A DNA stretch of 51,974 nt from the NCBI GenBank assembly GCA_025457665.1, contig JALOTY010000057.1, positions 1-51,974 of the forward strand, read 5' to 3'. Made by a program: the position numbers and the translations under genes. Source of the DNA: Akkermansiaceae bacterium (GTDB lineage: Bacteria > Verrucomicrobiota > Verrucomicrobiia > Verrucomicrobiales > Akkermansiaceae). Below are positions 35,995-44,511 of the stretch, one piece after another (the stretch's first letter is position 1; each line of letters begins with the position of its first letter). The notes beneath the pieces were generated by a model. That model ran no database searches. It saw only the letters and a list, made by a program, of their open reading frames with translations, and was not told the DNA's origin.

Positions 35995-36531
35995 TTACGG
36001 GGAATCGATTCCCGGCAGCGGATTCACGAGTGGGCCGAGGAACTTTTGCCATTGCTCTTGGACACGATCGTCTGGCGGCAGCAGCGGGCGGTTTTCGGAA
36101 AAGGACCACTCGATGAGCACGGCATTGGCGAAATCGCGGCAGGCTTCGCGGAGGGCGGGGGCGAGGTCCTCGCTGACCTGATGGCTTTGGGAAATGAGCT
36201 GGAACTGGAGTTCGGCGTATTCGGTCCGGCGGGGCCCGAGTTTTTTCTCGGCGAGACAGCGGGCGCAGGGTCCGGGGTGGGAATGGTCGTGGGGGATCGT
36301 GGGATCTGAAACCACGGCCGCGGGAAGCCCTTCGTTTTCTTCCCCGATCACCACGACCTCTCGAGCAAGGGAGGACTCGGACCCAAGCGAAGGCTCCGGA
36401 ACCGGCGTCTCTCCGCTGTCGGCCGTTTCGATCGAACGATCCCTCAGGGCCCAACCGAGCCCGCCAAGGAGCAGCACGATCGCGAGTGCGGCCGGCCATT
36501 TCCAAAGTTTCTGGCGTTTCTTCTCGCGCAT
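35995..36531 (-). CDS. Single-pass membrane protein of unknown function
   Basis: A 178-residue protein starting at ATG 36531. A basic start (MREKKRQKLWKWP) precedes one hydrophobic segment (AALAIVLLLGGLGWAL), then a disordered acidic linker. The soluble domain has PCARCLAEKKLGPRRTEYAEL and several helices. CxxC in that stretch might bind metal or form a disulfide. No family recognised. It lies 24 bases before the M60-like gene on the same strand, so it may belong to that secretion unit. Confidence 0.6.
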   Translation of the reverse strand: MREKKRQKLWKWPAALAIVLLLGGLGWALRDRSIETADSGETPVPEPSLGSESSLAREVVVIGEENEGLPAAVVSDPTIPHDHSHPGPCARCLAEKKLGPRRTEYAELQFQLISQSHQVSEDLAPALREACRDFANAVLIEWSFSENRPLLPPDDRVQEQWQKFLGPLVNPLPGIDSP

Positions 36532-36876
36532 CAGGGTTGGGTCCGAATTTCTTCTCTCAAGCGGAATCAAAGGGACAATCCATCCCCAATCGACAGGATT
36601 TCTCGTGAAAAATTCGCTTCGGTGCACTTTTCTTTTTTAAAAATCTGCATCGCCGTCAAGGGGAATTTAGGAAACCCGAAATTCCGTCCCGCTTGTTTTC
36701 GCGGACCTATGGGGTTCCCGGTGGGCGAGGATTTTTTTTGGTGAGGTCCCCCCATGAATGTCCCACCCCCTGGGCGAACATGGCGCTTCCGCCGTCCCCG
36801 GGCTTGCGCTCCTATGGGGACTTGGCAGCTTCGCTTGCCGCCAATCGCCCGGGCGCGCCGATAGGATTTGAATACG
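36532..36876. other. Gene-free divergent intergenic region
   Basis: About 345 bases without a supportable gene, separating the membrane-protein gene (minus) from the nuclease gene (plus). The left part is AT-rich (a pyrimidine and adenine run at 36628-36644), and a GGAATTT/AAATTCC dyad lies at 36662-36685, so promoters in both directions are likely here. A T-tract lies near 36734. No RNA gene or clear -35/-10 pair was recognised. Confidence 0.45.
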
Positions 36877-38046
36877 ATGACCACGACCTTCCTCCACAGT
36901 GCCGATTGGCAGATCGGCAAGCCTTTCGGCTCGCTCGACGATGAGTCGAAGCGCCAGCGGCTGCGGCAGGAGAGGATCGATGCGATCGTCAGGCTGGGTC
37001 GCATCGCCCGGGAAGTGAAGGCGCGTTTTGTGCTCGTGGCGGGGGATCTTTTTGACTCTCCGCACGTCACCAAGGCGACGGTCTCTGCGACCTGCGCGGC
37101 GGTGGGGGCGATCGGTCTGCCCGTGCTGGTCATCCCGGGAAACCATGATCACGGCGGTCCGGGAAGCATCTGGGAGCAGGAGTTTTTTCAACGGGAAAGG
37201 GACCAACTCGCCCCGAATCTGCGGGTCTTGCTGGAGGCCACGCCGGTCGTGCTCGATGAAGCCATTGTCTTTCCCGCGCCCCTCCTGCGGAGGCATGAAG
37301 CGGTCGATCCCACCGCGTGGATCCGGGCCGCTTTGGTGGACGATTCCTCGCTGCCAGCCGGGTTGCCGCGAATCGTGCTCGCCCATGGGACGATTCAGGG
37401 ATTTTCGGCACGTCAGGACGATGATGAAGCCGGGCCGGTGACCGCCAATCACATCGATCTCGCGGCCATGCCGGATGCGGCCTTCGATTACATTGCTCTG
37501 GGGGATTGGCATGGGACGAAACAGGTGGCTCCCAAGGCCTGGTACAGCGGGACGCCGGAGACCGATCGATTTCCCCGTGGCGAGGGCAATGACCCGGGAA
37601 ATGTTCTCAAGGTCAGCGTCACGCGCGGCGGCTTGCCGGAGGTGGTGAAAATCCCGAGTGGCCGGCTTGGTTGGCGGGAAATGGCATTCGATTTCAGCGG
37701 GGACGATGGCCCTGAAATCCTCGCGGCGAGACTGGCGGAAACCATCGGTTCGCAGGGTGATCAAAACCTGCTGTTGCTGAGTTTGCGCGGGGTTTTGGGA
37801 ATTGCGGCCGCCAACCGCCTCGATGCCGTCCTTGAGTCGTGGGAATCGCGGCTGCTGCGGCTGAAGCTCGATTCCCAGATCACGCTGGTGCCCAGCGATG
37901 CCGAGGTCGCCGCCCTGACCCGGCGTGCCGAGGACCCCTTGATCGCGGCGGTGGCCACGGAATTGGTCCGCCGCTGTCAGGGAGAATCCGAGGATGCCGC
38001 CATCGCCCGCCTTGCCCTGCGCGAACTCCACGCGGCCCTCGCCTGA
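36877..38046 (+). CDS. SbcD/YhaO-like metallophosphoesterase (DNA repair nuclease)
   Basis: A 389-residue Mre11/SbcD-type nuclease subunit. The five phosphoesterase motifs are present in order: HSADWQIGK, GDLFDSP, GNHDHGG, LAHG and GDWHG. The usual DxH of motif I reads DWQ here. ATG 36877 is chosen; an AGGA lies about ten bases upstream, and a TTG nine bases earlier is less likely. The partner ATPase gene begins 34 bases after the stop. As in Bacillus YhaO/YhaN, the pair probably processes blocked DNA ends or hairpins. Its place beside a defence island may also point to anti-phage use, which is inference. Confidence 0.88.
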   Translation: MTTTFLHSADWQIGKPFGSLDDESKRQRLRQERIDAIVRLGRIAREVKARFVLVAGDLFDSPHVTKATVSATCAAVGAIGLPVLVIPGNHDHGGPGSIWEQEFFQRERDQLAPNLRVLLEATPVVLDEAIVFPAPLLRRHEAVDPTAWIRAALVDDSSLPAGLPRIVLAHGTIQGFSARQDDDEAGPVTANHIDLAAMPDAAFDYIALGDWHGTKQVAPKAWYSGTPETDRFPRGEGNDPGNVLKVSVTRGGLPEVVKIPSGRLGWREMAFDFSGDDGPEILAARLAETIGSQGDQNLLLLSLRGVLGIAAANRLDAVLESWESRLLRLKLDSQITLVPSDAEVAALTRRAEDPLIAAVATELVRRCQGESEDAAIARLALRELHAALA

Positions 38047-38079
38047 GTCCGGATTTCCCTCCTTCTTCCTCATTTTCCC

Positions 38080-40785
38080 ATGCGCCTGATCTCCCTCACC
38101 GTCCGCCACTACCGGGTCCACCGGGAAGTCAGGGTCGATTTCGACTCCTGCCGGACGCTCATCGGCGGGCCCAACGAGTCCGGCAAGAGCACCTTGGTGG
38201 AAGCCGCGCACCGGGCGCTTTTCCTGCGGGCGAAGACCGGCGGGATGATTCAGAAGGAAATGGTTTCCACCCGCCATCTGGGCGACCCGGAGGTGCTGCT
38301 GGTTTTCGAGGCGGCGGGGAAGTTCTGGGAGCTGGAGAAACGCTTCGCCGCGACGAAGGGGGCGACCCGATTGAGCCAGCGCGGGGGTGGGAATTTCCGC
38401 GATGAGGAGGCGGAGACGAAACTGGCCGAAATCCTGAAATCCGAAACCGCTGGCGGTCGCGGGGCTGCAGGCCTGCTGCCGGATCTCTGGTCCCACCTGT
38501 GGGTCTGGCAGGGGAGTTCCGGCGATGACCCTTCCGCCCACACCAGCAGTCACAAATCCCGGCTCGTCCAGCATCTCCAGCAGCAGGGCGTCGCGACTCT
38601 GCTCCAGTCCGCCGCCGATCAGCGGGTCGCCAGCCGCATCGCCGAGCGCCATGCCGCCCTTTTCACCGCCGGGGGGAAACCCAAGGCCGGTTCGAGCCCC
38701 GAGGTCGCCCGCCTCCGTCTGGAAGCCGCCGCTGCCACCCTGGAAAAAGCCCGCGAAGCTGCGGATCGTCTGGCCCATGCCGCCGAGGATCACGCCCGGG
38801 CCGAGCGCGATCGCGCCGAGATCACCGCCATCCTCCCCCAGCTCCGGCAGGATCGCAGCAGCGCGGAAACCCAGCTCCAGCAAGTCGCCCGCCTCCGCCG
38901 CGAGGAAGAAACCCAGCTCCAGGCCCACCTCGGCAGCAGCGCCCGGCTCAAGGAACTGGAAGGCCACGACCGCACCATCCACGAGCTGCATGCCGACCTC
39001 GCCCGCCGCGGCGCTGCCCTCCAGCCGGCCGATGAAACCCTCGACCAGCTCACCCAAGCCGCCGAGGCCGCCCGAGTCGCCAGCCAGCAGGCGGAGTTGA
39101 AGCATCGGGCCGCTGCCGAGGAATTCCAACGCGCCCGCCTGCTTCACGATCTCGCGTCCGCCCATCGGCTCGCCTTGGAAAAATCCGAAGCCCACGCCCG
39201 CCTTTCCGCCAGGGCTGAGGAGGCCAAGGGCATTCATGCCGAACTCTCCCGGCTGCGCTCGGAAAGGGGGAAACTCCCCGAGATCGAGCCGCCCGACCTG
39301 ACCCGCCTCCGCAAGCTCGAATCCCAGGCCGATCAAGCCTCCGCAGTTCTCGAAGCGATGGCCACCACGGTCGAGCTCCTCGAATCCACCACCCCGGTGA
39401 TGCTCGATGGTCGGCCGCTGGACGCGGGGGATTCTCGGATTCTCACCGATGCTGCCGAGCTGGTCACGGGCGATGGCACCCGCCTGCGCATCCGCCCCGG
39501 CGGCGGAACCACCCTGGCCACGGCCCGCGAACGCGCCGACTCCGCAAAGGGTGCCCTGCAGTCCGCCCTTCAGGCCCTTTCGCTGCGCGATATCGAGCAC
39601 GCCGCCGCCGTCCTCGAAACCCGCCAAACCCTCAGCCGCGAAATCGAACGCCTCGAAACCCGCTGGAAGGGTCTCGGCGGGGCCGAACTGACGGCGGAAA
39701 CCGATCGCGCGCTCATCGAGCTGGAAGCCGCCCGGGCTGACGTCCGCCGTCGTGCCGATTTCCTGGGACCCGCCACCCCGCCCGCGCCGCCGGATCTCAC
39801 CGCCGCCCAGCAGCAACTTTCCGCCGCCCGGGATGCCCTCGATGCCGCCGGGTCTGCGGAAACCAGCAGTCGGCAACAGGCCGAGCGACTCCGGAGCCGT
39901 CAAGAAATTGCCCAGACGACGCTTCAGGCGCATCGCGATCAGACCGCCGCCGCCCGCCAGGCCTTGCGGGATCTCGAAGCCGCCATCAAAGCCCGGGAAG
40001 AGGCCCATGGTGATGCCACCCGTCGCGCCGAAGCTCTCGCCGCCGCCCGCGAGGCGGAAAAGGCCGCTGCCGTGGCCTTGGCGAGCACCCGCCAGGCTCT
40101 GGCCGACCTCCACCCCGAACTGCTGCAAGCCGATCTCGACCGTTTCACCCGCTCCCTCGCCGCCCAGGAACAACGGCTCCGCGAGGCGGAGAACCTGCTG
40201 CTCATTTCCCGCGAGCGCCTCACCCTGGATGGCGGGACCGATCCCGAGGCCGAGCTTCGCCAGGCCGAGGAAATCCATCGCTCTGCCGCCGCCCACCACG
40301 CCACCGAACTGCGGCGCGCCCGGGCGATCGAGACCTTGCACCAGCTCTTCACCGCTTCCCGCGAGGCGATCGATCGCGCCCTGGTCCAGCCCCTGGCCGA
40401 TCGGATCAATGGCTATCTTGCCTGTCTTTTCGGCCCCGGCGCCGAGGCCCGCGTGCAGTTGGGCGAGAGTGGCATCGGCGACCTCGAACTCATCCGCCCC
40501 GGCAGCCCTGCCTGCCCCTTCGCCGCGCTCAGTGGCGGCACCCGCGAGCAATGCGCTGCCGCCGTCCGCCTGGCCCTGGCGGAAATCCTCGCCGCGGATC
40601 ACGATGGCTGCCTGCCGGTGATCTTCGATGACGCCTTCGCCTACTCCGATCCCGCCCGCATTCGCTCACTCCAGCGCATGCTCGACCTCGCCGCCACCCG
40701 CGGCTTGCAAATCATCGTCCTCACCTGCACCCCGGCCGACTACTCCGCCTTCGGAGCCGCCGAACTCCGCCTCAACCCGGCCTAA
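38080..40785 (+). CDS. SbcC/Rad50/YhaN-like ATPase with long coiled coil
   Basis: A 901-residue SMC-like protein. The Walker A motif GPNESGKST is at 30-38. About 600 residues of alanine/glutamate/arginine-rich coiled coil follow. The C-terminal half-site has the signature ALSGGTREQCAAAVRLALAE and Walker B LPVIFDDAFAYSD. No zinc-hook CxxC was seen in the middle of the coil, in keeping with the YhaN type. It forms a two-gene unit with the phosphoesterase upstream. The stop codon TAA lies inside the 5' arm of the terminator stem. Confidence 0.88.
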   Translation: MRLISLTVRHYRVHREVRVDFDSCRTLIGGPNESGKSTLVEAAHRALFLRAKTGGMIQKEMVSTRHLGDPEVLLVFEAAGKFWELEKRFAATKGATRLSQRGGGNFRDEEAETKLAEILKSETAGGRGAAGLLPDLWSHLWVWQGSSGDDPSAHTSSHKSRLVQHLQQQGVATLLQSAADQRVASRIAERHAALFTAGGKPKAGSSPEVARLRLEAAAATLEKAREAADRLAHAAEDHARAERDRAEITAILPQLRQDRSSAETQLQQVARLRREEETQLQAHLGSSARLKELEGHDRTIHELHADLARRGAALQPADETLDQLTQAAEAARVASQQAELKHRAAAEEFQRARLLHDLASAHRLALEKSEAHARLSARAEEAKGIHAELSRLRSERGKLPEIEPPDLTRLRKLESQADQASAVLEAMATTVELLESTTPVMLDGRPLDAGDSRILTDAAELVTGDGTRLRIRPGGGTTLATARERADSAKGALQSALQALSLRDIEHAAAVLETRQTLSREIERLETRWKGLGGAELTAETDRALIELEAARADVRRRADFLGPATPPAPPDLTAAQQQLSAARDALDAAGSAETSSRQQAERLRSRQEIAQTTLQAHRDQTAAARQALRDLEAAIKAREEAHGDATRRAEALAAAREAEKAAAVALASTRQALADLHPELLQADLDRFTRSLAAQEQRLREAENLLLISRERLTLDGGTDPEAELRQAEEIHRSAAAHHATELRRARAIETLHQLFTASREAIDRALVQPLADRINGYLACLFGPGAEARVQLGESGIGDLELIRPGSPACPFAALSGGTREQCAAAVRLALAEILAADHDGCLPVIFDDAFAYSDPARIRSLQRMLDLAATRGLQIIVLTCTPADYSAFGAAELRLNPA

Positions 40786-40826
40786 CAGAGGGGGGGTCAA
40801 GGAGTCGGTGCTTCTGTTAGTTTTTT
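40782..40826 (+). terminator. Intrinsic terminator after the SbcC-like gene
   Basis: CTAACAGA (40782-40789) pairs with TCTGTTAG (40813-40820), followed at once by six T residues (40821-40826). The 23-base loop is long, but the stem and U-tract are clear on the plus strand only. The stop codon of the upstream gene is part of the stem. Confidence 0.75.
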
Positions 40827-40893
40827 ATCACCGTGACTGCGGTGCTGAAGCAACTTTACGAATTGGCGGACAATCTTGCCGAAGCGGATCGAC

Positions 40894-42378
40894 TTAGTAT
40901 TTCTGCAAAGATGCTGCAACCGCACGGAAACTGTTCAATCCCGCCTCGATGTTTTCGATGATCTCCTCGGCGAGGTCGGCGGGCTCGGGGAGGTTATCGA
41001 GGTCGGCGAGGCTGTCGTCCTTGAGCCAAAAAAGATCGAGGCTGGTTTTGTCCCGGGAAACGAGTTCGTCGTAGCTGAACTTGCGCCAGCGTCCATCGGG
41101 GTTTTTCTCGGCGTGCCAGGTTTCCTTGCGTTTGTGGCGGTTCGCCGGGTTGTAGCAAGTGATGAACTCCCGCAGATCCTCCAAACGCAGCGGACTGCGC
41201 TTCAGGGTGTGGTGGATGTTGGTGCGGTAGTCGTAGTACCAGACTTCCTTGGTCGCCGCGTCCTTGCTGGCGGGGCGGTTGTCGAAGAAGAGCACGTTCG
41301 CCTTCACTCCCTGGGCGTAGAAAATGCCCGTCGGCAGGCGGAGGATGGTGTGAAGCTCCGTGGTTTCTAGCAGCTTCTTGCGGACGGTCTCACCGGCCCC
41401 GCCTTCGAATAGCACGTTATCGGGCAGCACCACCGCGGCCTGCCCGGTGGTCTTGAGCATCGAGCGGATGTGCTGGAGGAAGTTGAGCTGCTTGTTGGAA
41501 GTCGTCGCCCAGAAATCCTGGCGGTTGTAGGTGAGGTCGTCCTTCTCCTGCTCCCCTTCCTCGTTGGTGAAAGTCATGCTGCTCTTCTTACCGAAGGGCG
41601 GATTGGCGAGCACGTAGTCCACCGTCTGCGAGGGCTGGGCCACGAGGGCATCGGCGGAGGACACACAGCTTTCGCCATCGATCTCGCCGATGTTGTGGAG
41701 GAAGAGGTTCATCAGGCAGAGGCGGCGCGTGCCCGCGACGATCTCGTTGCCGTGGAAGGTCTTGTTCTTGAGAAAGGCTTTCTGCTCACGGTCCAGCTTG
41801 GTGCCGTCACGCGTCAGATAGTCATAGGCCGCGAGGAAGAAGCCGCCGGTGCCGCAGGCTGGGTCAGCAATGGTTTTGCCGGGTTCCGGGGCGACGCATT
41901 CGACCATGGCAGCGATCAGGGCACGCGGCGTGAAATACTGGCCTGCGCCGGATTTGGTGTCCTCGGCGTTCTTTTCGAGGATGCCCTCGTAGATGTCGCC
42001 CTTCACGTCGGAGTCTAGCATCACCCAATCGGTGGCATCGACCATCTCGATCAGCCGGGCGAGCTTGGCGGGATCGGTGATCTTGTTCTGCGCCTTGGTG
42101 AAAATCTGGCCGAGCATCCCTTTTTCGGTGCCGAGCGTGCGCAGGGTCTCGACGTAGTGGACTTCCAGCTCCGCTCCCTTGAGCGGTTTCAGCGTGGCCC
42201 AGGAAAATTTCTTCGGCACGCCGACATCGCGCTTGTAGGGCGGGCGGCCGTATTCGTCGGCCATCTTGAGGAAGATCAGGTAGGTGAGCTGCTCCAGGTA
42301 GTCGCCGTAACCCACGCCGTCGTCGCGGAGGGTGGTGCAGAAGCTCCAGACCTTGGAGATGATGGTGTCGGTGGTCAT
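40894..42378 (-). CDS. hsdM: Type I restriction-modification methyltransferase HsdM
   Basis: A 494-residue N6-adenine methyltransferase subunit. An N-terminal HsdM helical domain (MTTDTIISKVWSFCTTLRDDG) precedes the SAM-binding DPACGTGGFFLAAYDYL and the catalytic NPPFG. The C-terminal helices end in AEEIIENIEAGLNSFRAVA. Full length. It starts 10 bases after the AlbA_2 gene stop and is last in the island. It needs HsdS for target choice and HsdR for cleavage. Its first 19 codons have a diverged copy at 44508. Confidence 0.95.
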   Translation of the reverse strand: MTTDTIISKVWSFCTTLRDDGVGYGDYLEQLTYLIFLKMADEYGRPPYKRDVGVPKKFSWATLKPLKGAELEVHYVETLRTLGTEKGMLGQIFTKAQNKITDPAKLARLIEMVDATDWVMLDSDVKGDIYEGILEKNAEDTKSGAGQYFTPRALIAAMVECVAPEPGKTIADPACGTGGFFLAAYDYLTRDGTKLDREQKAFLKNKTFHGNEIVAGTRRLCLMNLFLHNIGEIDGESCVSSADALVAQPSQTVDYVLANPPFGKKSSMTFTNEEGEQEKDDLTYNRQDFWATTSNKQLNFLQHIRSMLKTTGQAAVVLPDNVLFEGGAGETVRKKLLETTELHTILRLPTGIFYAQGVKANVLFFDNRPASKDAATKEVWYYDYRTNIHHTLKRSPLRLEDLREFITCYNPANRHKRKETWHAEKNPDGRWRKFSYDELVSRDKTSLDLFWLKDDSLADLDNLPEPADLAEEIIENIEAGLNSFRAVAASLQKY

Positions 42379-42388
42379 GGGGGAAATT

Positions 42389-44401
42389 TCAGGCTTTGGT
42401 GTAGGCTTGATGGGGATGTGTGGGGGTATCTTGGAATGCCATTCGCAAACGCTGTTCGCGACACAGACGGGTCAGGTATTCACCCTGCAAAGTGACTGGG
42501 CTGCGGTTCACCAGTTGCGAAAGGCAGTCGAGACGAATGTAGTGCGACTCGCACAGAGCCAGAAGAATTTCGACCATCCGCTCCTTGTTGATTTTCCCAG
42601 CTTTGCGTGGTTCCTGCGCGATTTCCAGAAGATGCTCCAGAAAATCGGTCGTAAGTTGTTCTAAATCTTCGACAAATGGCAGCGCGAAATGTTTGGAAAG
42701 CAGGCGCCCGGCGCTGTCTCGCATAGGCCCCTTCGGGAGCAAATCCGGGGAGCTCAGGGGCAAATCCGGGGAGCTCGAGGGCAAATCCGGGGAGCTCGGG
42801 GGCAAATCCGGGGAGCTCAGGGGCAAATCCGGGAAGCTCAGGGGCAAATCCGGGAAGCTCCCGCCCTCAAAAATGTCCTCGGGGGAGATTTTTTCGGCTC
42901 CCTTGAATCGGTAGACCGTGCCCCTCCCTTGCCCTTCGGTGACAAGAAACCCTTGGGCCACCAGATTTCGTAGGGTTTTGGTTACATCACTGGGATGGCG
43001 ATCGGTCAGTTCGCATAGGCGGACGTGGGTGAGCCTGCGTTCCGTGAAAGTGACTGCCAAGGCAAGGCGGCTTTCAGGGTCCAGCGTTTCAAAACGCTCT
43101 TTGAAGGCTACTTTCAAAAGATCGAGCACGCCCGGCGGGAACAAATCCAGCATTTGCAGGCGAAGGATAGTCCGGGGACTCGGTTCATACTCCTCCGTCA
43201 GGGAGGGTTGCCGCCAGTGCTGGCTCTTCCACCCGGCCATGATCCTGGGAATCCCAGTGCCCGCCTTTTCCCCGATCCTCACGAAACCGAAGAGATGCGC
43301 GAGTCGCTTGTTCCTTGAGTCAGGTTCGTCGCCGCGGAGCGCGAGTTCGATCGGGATGCGCATGTCTCCCGGATTCTGGAAACCGAACATGTCCGGCCGC
43401 CTGACGACCAGAATCCGGGCACGCTGGCGGTAATCCGCGTGAATCAAGACGTTCGCCAAGGCTTCGCGAAGCGCCTCATGAACCGGAGTGTCTTCGTCCC
43501 GCAATCCTCCCTTCAACACGAAAGGAATTTTGAGACCGGTCGTGAGCTTGGGATACACGATGCGGAAAAAGTCGTAGAGATTGCCGGACCACGAACCGTC
43601 CAGCCAGACACGGTCGATCCAGCGCTTGTCTGCCTTGGCTTCCGGCCGTTCCTGATAGTCGAGGGCGTAATGGGGAAACTCGTCCTGAATCGACTGGAAT
43701 TTCCCGAACATCAGCAGGCCCGCCACGGTAAGTCCCTCTTCTCCCGTTTCACGGTCCGTGTTCCAGGCACGGATTTCACGCAGGAAGGAGAGGTTGTCCA
43801 ACTCGCTCCACGGGTGACCGGGATTCAGGGTGGCATGGGTCTGTCGGTAGGCTTGCAAAGTGGGCAGCGAGAGGTCTTGCATGCCGAAACGCGGCAGCAC
43901 CCGGTAGTCGAGAGACTCGGCCTGCCCCTCGGACAGCATGAGTTTGACCTCGTCCTCGGGCACCTCCTGGTCCGCCTCGTGAAACCTTCGGTAGGTTCCC
44001 CCAAGCGGATTGCCATTGATGAATACCGGGCGTTGTTTCCGGGTGGCCCGCGGCACCTCGATGCCAAGAATCCGGTTTCCCTCAATGTCCAACTCGTGGA
44101 CACGGTCGTCGGAAAGGAGATTGACGCTCACCTTCTGCCGGTTGCCCAGCAGGTCCGCCAATTCCTTCCGGATCGGGCCGGGATTCGGGATGTTCCTGGC
44201 GTGAAAGTGCCCCTTCTTCTCTTGAACACCCAGCAGGATGAGCCCGCCTTCGGTGTTGGCCATGGCGGAATAGGTCGGCCAGAAATCCTTCGGCAACTTG
44301 CCCTGTCCGTCCTGGCCCAACGCCAGCTTGCACTCCAAATCCACCGATTCGCGGAGCAAATCAATGTCGGAGACGGAATGGATTTCAGATAGGAGGCTCA
44401 T
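42389..44401 (-). CDS. AlbA_2/Schlafen-type ATP-binding protein
   Basis: A 670-residue protein. The N-terminal AlbA_2 domain (about 15-135) has VDLECKLALG and SAMANTEGGLILLGVQE. An ATP-binding region with HEALREALANVLIHADYRQRA and GFQNPGDMRIPIE follows. The winged-helix part has VRLCELTDRHPSDVTKTLRNL. A linker of six PDLP heptads then leads to a helical tail. Such proteins are often found inside type I RM loci and are called putative transcriptional regulators or DNA-binding proteins; their role there is unsettled. It lies between the hsdM remnant and hsdM on the same strand. Confidence 0.85.
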   Translation of the reverse strand: MSLLSEIHSVSDIDLLRESVDLECKLALGQDGQGKLPKDFWPTYSAMANTEGGLILLGVQEKKGHFHARNIPNPGPIRKELADLLGNRQKVSVNLLSDDRVHELDIEGNRILGIEVPRATRKQRPVFINGNPLGGTYRRFHEADQEVPEDEVKLMLSEGQAESLDYRVLPRFGMQDLSLPTLQAYRQTHATLNPGHPWSELDNLSFLREIRAWNTDRETGEEGLTVAGLLMFGKFQSIQDEFPHYALDYQERPEAKADKRWIDRVWLDGSWSGNLYDFFRIVYPKLTTGLKIPFVLKGGLRDEDTPVHEALREALANVLIHADYRQRARILVVRRPDMFGFQNPGDMRIPIELALRGDEPDSRNKRLAHLFGFVRIGEKAGTGIPRIMAGWKSQHWRQPSLTEEYEPSPRTILRLQMLDLFPPGVLDLLKVAFKERFETLDPESRLALAVTFTERRLTHVRLCELTDRHPSDVTKTLRNLVAQGFLVTEGQGRGTVYRFKGAEKISPEDIFEGGSFPDLPLSFPDLPLSSPDLPPSSPDLPSSSPDLPLSSPDLLPKGPMRDSAGRLLSKHFALPFVEDLEQLTTDFLEHLLEIAQEPRKAGKINKERMVEILLALCESHYIRLDCLSQLVNRSPVTLQGEYLTRLCREQRLRMAFQDTPTHPHQAYTKA
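42740..42860. repeat. 21-bp tandem repeat, six copies, in the AlbA_2 gene
   Basis: CAAATCCGGGGAGCTC recurs at 42740, 42761, 42782, 42803, 42824 and 42845, with a period of exactly 21 bases and only small changes. Translated, it gives six heptads of the form SSPDLPL or SFPDLPL. The period is a multiple of three, so gain or loss of units changes linker length without a frameshift. Confidence 0.9.
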
Positions 44402-44427
44402 TGGGCCTTAGGGCGATTGGATGCTTT

Positions 44428-44508
44428 TTACTTCGGGGGAGACGACGCTACGTCGCGGAGGGTGTGGCAGAAGCTCCAGACTTTGGAAACGATGGTGTTT
44501 GTGGTCAT
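44428..44508 (-). pseudogene. Remnant of a second hsdM start
   Basis: The frame from ATG 44508 reads MTTNTIVSKVWSFCHTLRD and then stops seven codons later at 44428. Sixteen of its first 19 residues match the start of the intact hsdM at 42378, and the DNA is clearly homologous but diverged. It begins three bases after the reverse transcriptase stop. It is best read as the truncated 5' end of an older or alternative hsdM, cut when the AlbA_2 gene or the present hsdM was brought in. A functional leader peptide is less likely. Confidence 0.8.
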
Positions 44509-44511
44509 GAG

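Noticed and set aside
42740..42860. Possible CRISPR array
   Set aside because: The units are contiguous 21-mers without spacers and lie in frame inside a gene.
44428..44508. Target-site duplication from insertion of a mobile element
   Set aside because: The two hsdM starts have diverged at many codon third positions and in three residues, and no transposase, integrase or terminal repeat is present; recombination between two hsdM genes explains it better.
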